A stretch of DNA of 34,122 bases, taken from contig JAQWYA010000166.1 of the NCBI GenBank assembly GCA_029254215.1, positions 1 through 34,122 of the forward strand, read 5' to 3'. Positions 13,403 to 21,077 of the stretch are shown here, piece after piece. Source of the DNA: Pseudorhodobacter sp. (GTDB lineage Bacteria > Pseudomonadota > Alphaproteobacteria > Rhodobacterales > Rhodobacteraceae). Both the position numbers and the translations under genes were made by a program. How positions within the stretch are numbered: position 1 is the first letter of the stretch; each line of letters opens with the position of its first letter. The notes beneath the pieces are model-generated. The model made no database searches, had not been told where the DNA came from, and worked only from the letters and a program-made list of their open reading frames with translations.

Positions 13403-14839
13403 TTAAATCGCGTCGATCAATCCGCCGGTTTTTGGAAGGTGGATCCTGAACTCGGTTCCGCTGCTGTCAGAGCGCAAGAGTTCCAGCCGACCGCCATGGC
13501 CGCGCACCAGTTCGGAGGCGATGGCAAGCCCAAGGCCCGAGCCGCCCTTACGCGCGCCGCCCTGAAACGCGGTGAACAGATGGTCGCGGGCGCGGGGCGG
13601 CAGGCCGGGGCCGGTATCGCCAATCTTGATCCACCATTCGGCCTCGCTCTCGCCGCCCGAGACTTCGATGGTGCCGCCTTCGCCCGTGGCCTCGATCGCC
13701 TGCAGGGCGTTGCGCATCAGATTGGCCAGCACGCGGTAAAGCTGTTCGGGGTCGGCGCGCAGGTTCAACCCATGCGGTACATCGACAAGGCAAGAAACGC
13801 CCGGACGGTCGCCAATCGCCTCTGCCTCGATGATTTCTTCGACCAGAGGACGAAGGGGAAGGCGCGACAGGCGCGGCGGCGGCTCTTCGGCCTTGCCGAA
13901 GGCCAGCGTTGATTCGCACAAAGACACAGCGCGGGTGATGGAGCCCACGAGCTTGGGCGCGGTGCGCGCGACAGCCGGGTCCGCGCTGCGTTCGATCCGG
14001 TCGGCGAAAAGCTGCGCAGTGGTCAGGATATTGCGCAGGTCATGGCTGATCTTGGCCACGGCAGAGCCAAGCTGCGCCAGACGTTCCTTTTGGCGCAGCG
14101 CCCCTGTCATCTGGGTTTGCAGGGTTTGCAGCGCCTCTTCGGCCTCGCGCAACTCTACCACCGACGAGGTGGGCGCGATGACGCGGCGCGCATCTTCGGG
14201 GGCCTCGGCATAATGGCTCATGTGGCGGACAACGCGGCGGATCGGGACAACCAGAAGCCGTTGCACCGCCAGAAACAAGAGCGCCGCCGTGACCGCCGAA
14301 ATCAGGGCGGAGAGCACCAGAATCCGCAGCCCGTAATCCAGCATGGCCTGCCGCAGCGGGCCGGAGGACAAGGCCACCTCGATCAACAGCCCCGCATCCT
14401 GCACCGGATTGCCGATCACCCGGATCGCCATGTCATCGCGGGCAAACAGGGCGGCCAGCGCATCGCGCATCAGAAGCGGCGGCGAGGTTCCGCGCAGATC
14501 ATAGGTGGCCGAAATCTCTTGCGTCATGGGGGAGGAGAGAATCAGCTGCCGGACCTGATCGCGCCGCAGCACGACGTTATAGACGCCCGCGTTTGCCAAC
14601 AGCTCTGCCTCCAGCTCGGGACTGATCATGCCATCGGTAGCCAGCAGCGCCAATGAGGCGATCTGCGCCTTTTCCAGACGCAAAAGCAGGTAATCCTCGC
14701 GGAAGCGCGCGATGGAGGGCACGAAGATCAGCACTTCGGCCAGCATCACGAACACAACCGTCAAGATCAGGAAGCGGCCTGAAAGCGTGTTCAGAAACCC
14801 ACCCTTGCCGCGTTCCACCACACTCGTCCCTTTAGCCAC
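13403..14839 (-). CDS. Orphan membrane sensor histidine kinase
   Basis: This is a 478-residue two-component sensor. Transmembrane helices at about 22-42 and 171-193 flank a periplasmic region of about 130 residues. A HAMP linker (around 195-245) starts with VVPIRRVVRHMSHY. The dimerisation helix has KISHDLRN with the phospho-acceptor His266. The ATPase domain has the N box NLMRNALQAI (373-382), DTGPGLPP, GGSGLGLAI and a G2 region ending at RGHGGRLEL. The GTG at 14839 is used, with AGGTG upstream. It follows the flavoprotein gene after 37 bases, so it is probably the third gene of that operon. No response regulator is visible in the window, so its partner is elsewhere. Confidence 0.93.
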   Translation of the reverse strand: MAKGTSVVERGKGGFLNTLSGRFLILTVVFVMLAEVLIFVPSIARFREDYLLLRLEKAQIASLALLATDGMISPELEAELLANAGVYNVVLRRDQVRQLILSSPMTQEISATYDLRGTSPPLLMRDALAALFARDDMAIRVIGNPVQDAGLLIEVALSSGPLRQAMLDYGLRILVLSALISAVTAALLFLAVQRLLVVPIRRVVRHMSHYAEAPEDARRVIAPTSSVVELREAEEALQTLQTQMTGALRQKERLAQLGSAVAKISHDLRNILTTAQLFADRIERSADPAVARTAPKLVGSITRAVSLCESTLAFGKAEEPPPRLSRLPLRPLVEEIIEAEAIGDRPGVSCLVDVPHGLNLRADPEQLYRVLANLMRNALQAIEATGEGGTIEVSGGESEAEWWIKIGDTGPGLPPRARDHLFTAFQGGARKGGSGLGLAIASELVRGHGGRLELLRSDSSGTEFRIHLPKTGGLIDAI

Positions 14840-14876
14840 TGTCGTTCAACACCTGCGTTCAAAAGCAAGCCTGCCG

Positions 14877-16295
14877 TCAGGGCAAATAGCGTTGCACCAG
14901 CCCGACAACACGCTTGACCGTAGGGTTATCAAAAAGCGTCGGAGAAAAATAGGCTCCTGCCGCGCGTTTCGAGACTTCTGACAAGGTGGGATAGGGCAAG
15001 ACGGTTCCCGCGATGGCCCCCATCTTGAGCTTTGAGGCAATGGCCAGCGCCCAGAGGCCGATCAGCTCCCCCGCTTGGGCACCTGCGATGGAGACGCCCA
15101 CGGGGCGGCCCTTATGGACCATGACCTTGATAAGGCCTTCGGTCTTGCCCTCGGCCTGCGCGCGGTCGTTTTCGTGGTACGGAAAGCGCAGGACTTGCAG
15201 GTGAATGCCGTGTTCCTTGCGGGCCTCGGCCTCGGTCAGGCCGACTTGCGCCAGTTCGGGGTCGGTGTAGGTCGCCCAAGGGATGTGATGCGTGCTGGCC
15301 TTGGAGGGCAGGCCAAACAGGATTTGCCGGATCACGATGCCCGCGTGATAGCCCGCGACATGGGTGAATTGCAGCCCGCCTGCCGCATCGCCCACCGCAT
15401 AGACCCGCTTGTTGGAGGAGCGCAGATTGGGGCCAACGGTGACACCGCGGCGGGTATGCTCGACCCCGGCTTTGTCCAGGTCCAGACCGTCGAGAGAGAC
15501 CTGACGCCCGACGGCCATCAGAAGGTGGCTGCCCGTCACGGTGCGGCCATCTTTGATATGCACCTCGATCGCGCCGGGTTTGCCGCTGATTTTGACGACG
15601 GGGGCTTCCTCCAGAATCTCCACCCCTTCGGCGCGCATCCGGGAGAGGACAACCCCCGCCATTTCAGGATCGTCGCGACCAAAGGCCTTGGCGCCTTCAA
15701 CCACCGTCACCTTACAGCCCAGCCTTTGGTGCGCCTGCGCCATTTCCATGCCGATGGGGCCGCCGCCGATCACGATCAGATCTTCGGGCTGATCGCGCAG
15801 GGCAAAGATCGTCTCATTCGTCAGGTAGGGCACGGTATCGACGCCGGGAATCGGGGGCACAAAGGGGCGCGAGCCCGTGGCGATGACAAAGCGGCGCGCG
15901 GTGATGCGGTGATTGCCCGCCTCGACCGTGGTGGGGGAGGTGAACTTGCCCCAAGCGCGGATCACGCGGACGCCCAAGCCCTCGAATCGCTCCTGACTGT
16001 CAACGGGGGCGATGGTTTCGATGACCCGTGCGACGTGATCCTTGACCGCGCCGAAATCGACTTTGGGGGTGACGGGCGAGATGCCGAAGCGCCCGCCGGT
16101 TGTCATGGCATGGGCGTGTTTGGCGGCCGCGATCAGCGCCTTCGAGGGCACGCAGCCGGCGTTGAGGCAGTCGCCGCCCATCTCTGCGGCCTCGATCAGG
16201 ACAACGCTGGCCCCCATCTGCACGGCCCCTGCCGCGATGGACAAGCCGCCAGAGCCTGCGCCGATGATACAAATGTCGGTTTTGATATGCTCCAT
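14877..16295 (-). CDS. Mercuric reductase/dihydrolipoamide dehydrogenase-like flavoprotein
   Basis: A 472-residue pyridine nucleotide-disulfide oxidoreductase. It has an N-terminal FAD motif (IIGAGSGGLSIAAGA), the redox pair GGDCLNAGCVPSK (Cys43, Cys48), and the ATG motif ATGSRPFVPPIPG. The NAD(P)H site is VIGGGPIGMEMAQAHQRLG, and YAVGDAAGGLQFTHVAGYHAG is the second FAD contact. At the C-terminus, true lipoamide dehydrogenases have a catalytic His in HPT..E; here the sequence is LPYPTLSE, so Tyr replaces it. No N-terminal heavy-metal domain and no C-terminal Cys pair of MerA is present. It is therefore neither a standard E3 nor a MerA; the true substrate is unknown. It is 4 bases after the TVP38 gene. 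Confidence 0.88.
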   Translation of the reverse strand: MEHIKTDICIIGAGSGGLSIAAGAVQMGASVVLIEAAEMGGDCLNAGCVPSKALIAAAKHAHAMTTGGRFGISPVTPKVDFGAVKDHVARVIETIAPVDSQERFEGLGVRVIRAWGKFTSPTTVEAGNHRITARRFVIATGSRPFVPPIPGVDTVPYLTNETIFALRDQPEDLIVIGGGPIGMEMAQAHQRLGCKVTVVEGAKAFGRDDPEMAGVVLSRMRAEGVEILEEAPVVKISGKPGAIEVHIKDGRTVTGSHLLMAVGRQVSLDGLDLDKAGVEHTRRGVTVGPNLRSSNKRVYAVGDAAGGLQFTHVAGYHAGIVIRQILFGLPSKASTHHIPWATYTDPELAQVGLTEAEARKEHGIHLQVLRFPYHENDRAQAEGKTEGLIKVMVHKGRPVGVSIAGAQAGELIGLWALAIASKLKMGAIAGTVLPYPTLSEVSKRAAGAYFSPTLFDNPTVKRVVGLVQRYLP

Positions 16296-16299
16296 GGGA

Positions 16300-17061
16300 T
16301 CAGGCGTCTTTCTTGCGCAGGAATTTCAGAAGGATCGGCAGCGCCGACAAGGCGGCAAGCCCAAGGATCGGCCCCAGCACATGCGGGGCAAAGATGATCG
16401 ACAGATCGGGGGTCTCACCTTTGGCAAAGACCTCTCCCAGCCCGGCACCGACGGAGGTGAAAACCAAGGCCCCCGGCAGGATGCCAAGGAAGGTCGTGAT
16501 GGCAAAGCGCGACAGGCGTGTGCCGGTGAAGGCGGGAATGAGGTTGGCCAGAAAGAACGGAACCGCAGGCACAAGGCGCATCAGAAACAGCACCGACCAT
16601 TCGTTTTCGCGCAACCCGGCCTGAAGTTTCGCGACCGCGCCGCCCTTGCCCTCGATCCTTTCGGAGAAGCCCGCGCCAAAGCCGGAACGGGCGGCGGTAA
16701 AGATGGCGATTGCCCCAAGCGTGGCCCCGATCACGTTGAACAAGACCCCCGGAAAGGTGCCGAACAAGAAGCCGCCCGTCAGCGTGGCGATGGTCGCCCC
16801 CGGCAGGGAAAAGCCGACAATCGCGGTATAGGCCCCGACGAAGGCCAAGGCGGCGATCAGGTAATTGGCGTCGCGAAAGGCGATCAATGCCTCACGGTTG
16901 CGGGCCAGCGCCTCAAAGCTGATCTGATCGCGCAAAAGGAAGGCCCCGGCGGCGGCGATGACCAGAATCGCCAGAAAGGGCAGCTTTTGCAAAATCCCGG
17001 ATTTGGCAGAGGTTTGGCCGTCCTTGCTGCTGTCAGGGGTGGGGATCGGCATATCGGTCAT
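16300..17061 (-). CDS. TVP38/TMEM64 (DedA-like) membrane protein
   Basis: A 253-residue integral membrane protein of the VTT/DedA superfamily. The key motifs are FSLPGATIATLTGGFLFGTFPGVLFNVIGATLGAIAIF and FLMRLVPAVPFFLANLIPAFTGTRLSRFAITTFLGILPGALVF. It has a polar N-terminal tail and about six hydrophobic segments. Family members act in membrane lipid or ion homeostasis; several bacterial members behave as lipid scramblases or flippases. I favour the second ATG (17061) because GGAG lies 6 bases before it; the earlier ATG at 17073 has no ribosome site. It is followed 4 bases later by the flavoprotein gene, a pairing seen in many bacteria. Confidence 0.87.
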   Translation of the reverse strand: MTDMPIPTPDSSKDGQTSAKSGILQKLPFLAILVIAAAGAFLLRDQISFEALARNREALIAFRDANYLIAALAFVGAYTAIVGFSLPGATIATLTGGFLFGTFPGVLFNVIGATLGAIAIFTAARSGFGAGFSERIEGKGGAVAKLQAGLRENEWSVLFLMRLVPAVPFFLANLIPAFTGTRLSRFAITTFLGILPGALVFTSVGAGLGEVFAKGETPDLSIIFAPHVLGPILGLAALSALPILLKFLRKKDA

Positions 17062-17250
17062 CACTTTCTCCATCTCGGTTGGGGTGAAAATGCGCCCTGC
17101 GGCGGCGGGTTGACACCCCCCTCACGCTGCGTTGATCTGGAGTGACAGGTTTGGCCCCAAATCGGGGGCGATTGTAACATTCCGGTCCGGTTTCGGGCCA
17201 AGACCCCGTTGTTGCCGCCGAATTGTTGCAGAAAAACGGCTTTGGGCGAA

Positions 17251-17279
17251 TTGACTTGGGTCGCGAGGGGCCGTAAAGA
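17251..17279 (+). promoter_or_regulatory. Candidate sigma70-type promoter for rpmH-rnpA-yidD
   Basis: TTGACT (17251-17256) and TAAAGA (17274-17279) are separated by 17 bases, about 80 bases before the rpmH ATG. Good match for this GC-rich context. No DnaA-box cluster or origin repeats are visible in the 300-base spacer. Confidence 0.6.
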
Positions 17280-17361
17280 CCGGGCTTCGAATAGCGCGGC
17301 CTCCGGGTTTGCGGCGAATCCTGTCGCCCCGATCGCGCCGCACCTGTGATGGAGAACCGCT

Positions 17362-17496
17362 ATGAAGCGCACTTTTCAACCGTCGAACCTGGTCCGTGCG
17401 CGGCGCCATGGCTTTCGTCACCGTATGGCAACCAAGGGTGGCCGCGTTGTTCTGAACAACCGCCGCGCCAAGGGCCGCAAGAAGCTTTCGGCTTGA
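17362..17496 (+). CDS. rpmH: 50S ribosomal protein L34
   Basis: This 44-residue protein reads [20 protein letters not shown] at the start and ends [11 protein letters not shown]. It is the near-invariant L34, with the central [14 protein letters not shown] stretch. It is highly basic and complete. GGAG lies 8 bases before the ATG. It is the first gene of the rpmH-rnpA-yidD run, 66 bases before rnpA, as in most bacteria. Confidence 0.97.
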   Translation: MKRTFQPSNLVRARRHGFRHRMATKGGRVVLNNRRAKGRKKLSA

Positions 17497-17562
17497 TTTG
17501 GGCGGCTTTGCCGAAGGGCAGGGCCAGACCAGACGAACCGAACTGTCTTGTTAGGACATGAC

Positions 17563-18024
17563 ATGACACCGCCGGAGGCAACGGGAATTGGCAGAGATGC
17601 CGGGGCCCCACCGCCCCCGGCGGTTTCGCTTTGTCCAAAGCCTGAGATTTTGCGCAAACGCGCTGATTTTCTGCGGGCCGCACAGGCGAAGCGGCAGGCC
17701 ACTCCGGGGTTCTTGTTGCAAGCGCGGTCGCGTGGCGATGGCAGTGCCGCCGTGCGGGTCGGGTTTACCTGCTCCAAGAAGCTGGGGAATGCTGTGGCGC
17801 GCAACCGCGCCAAGCGGCGCCTGCGCGAGGTTGCGCGGGCGTTTTTGCGCCAGAGCGGCCAGCCCGGCTGGGATTATGTGCTTGTGGGCCGCCCGCAAGT
17901 CACCGCCGAACGTGCCTTCGCGGATCTGTTGAGCGATATGGAGATGGCCTTGGCCCGGATCCATGGCGGCAAACCGAAGCCCAGACCTGCGGCAGAGGAA
18001 ACCGAGGCGGGGGCTGCGCAATGA
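17563..18024 (+). CDS. rnpA: Ribonuclease P protein component
   Basis: RnpA binds RNase P RNA and helps it remove 5' leaders from pre-tRNAs. The 153-residue protein shows [55 protein letters not shown] (the RNP signature) and GWDYVLVGR. The ATG at 17563 has AGGA 6 bases before it. A TTG five codons upstream is less likely. The first 30 residues, rich in Pro and Ala, and the acidic C-terminal tail extend beyond the E. coli core. The stop overlaps the yidD start by 4 bases. Confidence 0.95.
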   Translation: MTPPEATGIGRDAGAPPPPAVSLCPKPEILRKRADFLRAAQAKRQATPGFLLQARSRGDGSAAVRVGFTCSKKLGNAVARNRAKRRLREVARAFLRQSGQPGWDYVLVGRPQVTAERAFADLLSDMEMALARIHGGKPKPRPAAEETEAGAAQ

Positions 18025-18260
18025 GCCCTTTGGCGCAGGTCGTGGCCGCCCCCGTCCGGCTTTATCGGCTGCTGTTGAGCCCTTGGGTCGGGCATGGCTG
18101 CCGGTTTCAGCCAACCTGCTCTGCCTATGCGCTGGAGGCTTTGGAGTGCCATGGCGGGATCAAGGGAAGCTGGTTGACGGTGCACCGGATCTGCCGTTGC
18201 CATCCCTGGGGCGGGCATGGCTATGACCCGGTGCCAAAGAAGCCGGGGAAAGCGCCTTAA
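18021..18260 (+). CDS. yidD: Membrane protein insertion efficiency factor YidD
   Basis: A 79-residue protein of the YidD family, which associates with the inner membrane and helps YidC-dependent insertion. The family signature is complete: [27 protein letters not shown], then [18 protein letters not shown]. The N-terminal amphipathic segment ([18 protein letters not shown]) likely lies on the membrane. It overlaps rnpA by 4 bases (ATGA), so translation is coupled. Unlike in many bacteria, yidC does not follow directly: ttcA and an EAL protein lie between them. Confidence 0.95.
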   Translation: MSPLAQVVAAPVRLYRLLLSPWVGHGCRFQPTCSAYALEALECHGGIKGSWLTVHRICRCHPWGGHGYDPVPKKPGKAP

Positions 18261-18376
18261 TCGGCGTGACACGGCTGGAATGCTGTTGCGTTTCAGGTAT
18301 TTTTTCCAAGAAGAAGCCACAACTCCGGTTTTCGGATCGGGCGGGCGCAGGCCGAGGCGGCATCAGGGGAGTTCGC

Positions 18377-19204
18377 ATGCTTGACGATCAGGACGATATT
18401 CATCCGCTTTTCCACGGCGCACCCAAGAGCACCGAGTTCAAGAAGCTGCGCAAGCGGATCGTTCAGAATGTCCGTGAGGCGATCGAGACCTATGGGATGA
18501 TCGAGCCCGGCGCGCGCTGGCTGGTGTGTTTGTCGGGCGGTAAGGACAGCTATACTCTTCTGGCGGTTTTGCATGAATTGCAGTGGCGCGGGCTGTTGCC
18601 GGTGGAGTTGCTGGCCTGCAATCTAGATCAGGGGCAGCCGGGGTTTCCCGCCACCGTCCTGCCGGAGTTTCTGAGCCGGATGGGGGTTGCGCATCGGATC
18701 GAGTATAAGGACACCTATTCCATCGTGATGGACAAGGTGCCCGCGGGGCGGACCTATTGCAGCCTTTGCTCGCGGCTGCGGCGGGGCAATCTGTACCGGA
18801 TCGCGCGGGAGGAGGGGTGTTCGGCTGTGGTGCTGGGCCATCATCGCGATGACATGCTTGAGACGTTTTTCATGAACCTGTTTCACGGCGGGCGACTGGC
18901 GACGATGCCTCCGAAGCTGGTGAATGAGGAAGGCGATCTGTTCTTGTACCGCCCGCTGGCCTTTGTGGCCGAGGCCGATTGCGCGAAATTCGCGCAGGCC
19001 ATGCAATATCCGATCATTCCCTGTGACTTGTGCGGCAGTCAGGATGGATTGCAGCGCCAGCAGGTGAAGGCGCTTCTGGACGGATGGGAGGCGCGGACGC
19101 CGGGGCGGCGGCAGGTGATGTTCCGGGCCTTGATGTCTGCGCGGCCCTCTCATTTGCTTGACCCGGAGCTGTTTGATTTTGCCGGGCTGACGCGGGATCT
19201 GTAA
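18377..19204 (+). CDS. ttcA: tRNA 2-thiocytidine biosynthesis protein TtcA
   Basis: TtcA is an iron-sulfur, PP-loop ATPase that thiolates C32 of certain tRNAs. The 275-residue protein has the PP-loop SGGKDS (residues 53-58), the first Cys pair TYCSLCSR (Cys128, Cys131), [21 protein letters not shown], and the second pair CDLCGSQ (216, 219). These ligands are expected for the [4Fe-4S] cluster. The ATG at 18377 has GGGGAG upstream; the frame continues 37 codons earlier without similarity. It follows yidD by 116 bases, and its tRNA-maturation role fits the rnpA neighbourhood. Confidence 0.94.
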   Translation: MLDDQDDIHPLFHGAPKSTEFKKLRKRIVQNVREAIETYGMIEPGARWLVCLSGGKDSYTLLAVLHELQWRGLLPVELLACNLDQGQPGFPATVLPEFLSRMGVAHRIEYKDTYSIVMDKVPAGRTYCSLCSRLRRGNLYRIAREEGCSAVVLGHHRDDMLETFFMNLFHGGRLATMPPKLVNEEGDLFLYRPLAFVAEADCAKFAQAMQYPIIPCDLCGSQDGLQRQQVKALLDGWEARTPGRRQVMFRALMSARPSHLLDPELFDFAGLTRDL

Positions 19205-19327
19205 AATTAGAGAGGAATGATTTGCAACTTATGGCAGATCGTTAACCTCTCGCTTCCCTTGGTTGGATAGTTTTCCCGTCGGGGCGATCTGATTGGGATC
19301 GCGAAGAACGGCAGGGGGGGCCTTCGC

Positions 19328-20881
19328 ATGGCACGGCAAACGCTTTGGGCGATCACAAACCGGCTTACTGCGGCCATCGCGGCGCTGGGGCGGATGCTCA
19401 AGCGCCCGGAGCTTCTGGTTTTCATGCCGGCCATCACGCTGGCCGCCTTCTGGCTGGGCGGCGAATCGGTGATGATCATGACCGCGCTCGGTTTGCCGAT
19501 GCTTTTTGCCATGGCCGGGGCGTTTCGCGCGGAGGAGCCCTTGTACCCGCCCCTGCCGGATGGGCTTCAGGGGCTTGCGCTGCGCCCGCAAGTCATCGGA
19601 ATCATGGACAAGATCCTGACGGAAGCAGCTGTGACAGGCCAGACGACGGGCTGCATCGTGATCCAGTTTTATGAGGCCGCCGTGCTGTTGGATCGCCACG
19701 GGCGCGCCGCACAGACAGAGGTTCTGGCCCGCAGCGCGGAACGGATTTGCAGCAGCTTGCGGCAAGGTGATGTGGTGGCCCGGCTGGAAGGGGGCGGCTT
19801 TGCCGTTGCCTTGGGCGCGGTGCGGCGGCTTGATTTGGAAACCATGGTGCAGCTTGCGGCGCGGTTGCAGGCGGCCCTTGCGCCGCCGATCAGTCTGAAT
19901 GCAGCACGACTTTATGTGACCTGCTCGATCGGGTTTTGCCTTGGGGTGAGGGCGCCTGTTCAAACTGGCGCCTCGCTTTTGGATGCGGCACAGGTGGCGG
20001 CGGATGAAGCCCTGCGGCATGGGCCGGGGGCGATCAGGGCCTATAGTTCAGACATGGCGCGGGTGCGGGCCGACCGAGATGCCTATCGGGAGGTGCTGGA
20101 ACGGGCTTTGGATGAAGGGCAGATCCGCCCTTATTTTCAGCCTCAGATCAGTACAGATACAGGCGAAATCTCGGGGTTTGAGGCGCTGGCGCGGTGGTCT
20201 CATCCGTCCCGCGGGCTGGTGCCCCCCGCAGACTTCCTGACCACAATCGAGGAGGCTGGACTTTCGGAACGGCTTGGCGAGGTGATCTTGTACCATGCGC
20301 TGACCGCCCTTGTGCGGTGGGAGAAGGCGGGGCTGCGCGTGCCATGCATTTCGGTGAACTTCTCGGCGGCGGAACTGCGCAATCCGCGCCTTGCCGACAA
20401 ATTGAAATGGGAGTTGGACCGGTTTGATCTGTCACCGGACCGGCTTTGCGTGGAAATTCTGGAAACCGTGGTCGCCGAGACGGATAACGATGTGATTGTG
20501 CAGAATATCGCGGCCCTGTCGGCACTGGGATGCGGGATCGATCTGGATGATTTCGGGACGGGCCACGCCTCGATCACCAATGTGCGGCGGTTTGCCGTCC
20601 GGCGGATCAAGATTGACCGTAGTTTTGTGACGCGGGTCGATCAGGACCGTGAGCAGCAGAAGATCGTATCGGCGATCTTGTCTTTGTCAGAGCAGTTGGG
20701 GCTGGAAACGCTTGCTGAAGGCGTCGAAACAGCGGGCGAGCATGCCATCCTTGGCCAGCTTGGCTGCGGCCATGTGCAGGGCTATCACATCGCGCGCCCG
20801 ATGCCGATGGAAGACACGTTTGACTGGATCGCGGGCTATCAGACAAAGCCGTCGCGTACGCCGCGGATTGGCGCGCGGTAG
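19328..20881 (+). CDS. GGDEF-like/EAL protein, likely c-di-GMP phosphodiesterase
   Basis: A 517-residue protein with two hydrophobic segments near the N-terminus (about 29-44 and 48-65). A degenerate GGDEF domain follows (about 90-245), where the signature is replaced by EGGGF near residues 153-158, so cyclase activity is unlikely. The C-terminal EAL domain (about 265-505) keeps FEALARW, SVNFSAAELR, CVEILETV, LDDFGTGHAS, RIKIDRSF, LETLAEGVET and HVQGYHIARPM. These are the metal and catalytic residues needed for c-di-GMP hydrolysis. It could therefore lower c-di-GMP, with the dead GGDEF domain acting as a GTP sensor. AGGGGGG precedes the ATG. No PAS or other sensory domain is seen. It stands between ttcA and yidC as an apparent accessory insertion. 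Confidence 0.92.
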   Translation: MARQTLWAITNRLTAAIAALGRMLKRPELLVFMPAITLAAFWLGGESVMIMTALGLPMLFAMAGAFRAEEPLYPPLPDGLQGLALRPQVIGIMDKILTEAAVTGQTTGCIVIQFYEAAVLLDRHGRAAQTEVLARSAERICSSLRQGDVVARLEGGGFAVALGAVRRLDLETMVQLAARLQAALAPPISLNAARLYVTCSIGFCLGVRAPVQTGASLLDAAQVAADEALRHGPGAIRAYSSDMARVRADRDAYREVLERALDEGQIRPYFQPQISTDTGEISGFEALARWSHPSRGLVPPADFLTTIEEAGLSERLGEVILYHALTALVRWEKAGLRVPCISVNFSAAELRNPRLADKLKWELDRFDLSPDRLCVEILETVVAETDNDVIVQNIAALSALGCGIDLDDFGTGHASITNVRRFAVRRIKIDRSFVTRVDQDREQQKIVSAILSLSEQLGLETLAEGVETAGEHAILGQLGCGHVQGYHIARPMPMEDTFDWIAGYQTKPSRTPRIGAR

Positions 20882-20895
20882 CGGGGGGTGGCGCA

Positions 20896-20939
20896 GCGGC
20901 AGACATGCAAGCATCCCGCTTTGCCGCCGCCTGCTTTTT
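20896..20939 (+). terminator. Possible terminator after the EAL gene
   Basis: GCGGCA (20896-20901) can pair with TGCCGC (20922-20927), and flanking GCA with TGC beyond a 4-base bulge, followed by TTTTT (20935-20939). The long loop weakens it. It begins 15 bases after the stop. Confidence 0.4.
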
Positions 20940-20980
20940 GGCGAAATACCGCTGTTGTCGTAAAAAACCTGTGGGAACGG

Positions 20981-21000
20981 GGTTGGCAGCGCTGCAAACC
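20981..21000. repeat. Imperfect 20-bp palindrome before yidC
   Basis: GGTT-gg-CAGCGCTG-ca-AACC, symmetric except at the two lower-case pairs. It lies 77-97 bases before the yidC start. It could be an operator or a chance dyad. Confidence 0.3.
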
Positions 21001-21077
21001 GGGAAAACCGCTTGACCTTTCGCGCCCCCTATCGTTGAACCACCGCTGACCCTGAACAGGAACGGTGTTGGTCCCAG

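Noticed and set aside
15075-16397. A 440-codon open frame antisense to the flavoprotein gene
   Set aside because: Same effect: long stop-free antisense frames are normal at this GC content, and the translation has no domain motifs.
17110-17138. TTGACA-N17-TGATCT upstream of rpmH
   Set aside because: The -35 is perfect but the -10 is poor and the site is farther from rpmH than the better TTGACT-N17-TAAAGA pair; it could be a second promoter but I would not call it.
17062-17361. Replication origin next to rpmH
   Set aside because: rpmH lies near dnaA/oriC in some bacteria, but there is no dnaA gene and no DnaA-box cluster in this spacer.
21012-21040. TTGACC upstream of yidC as a promoter
   Set aside because: No acceptable -10 box lies at 16-18 bases; the TATCGT nearby is only 12 bases away.
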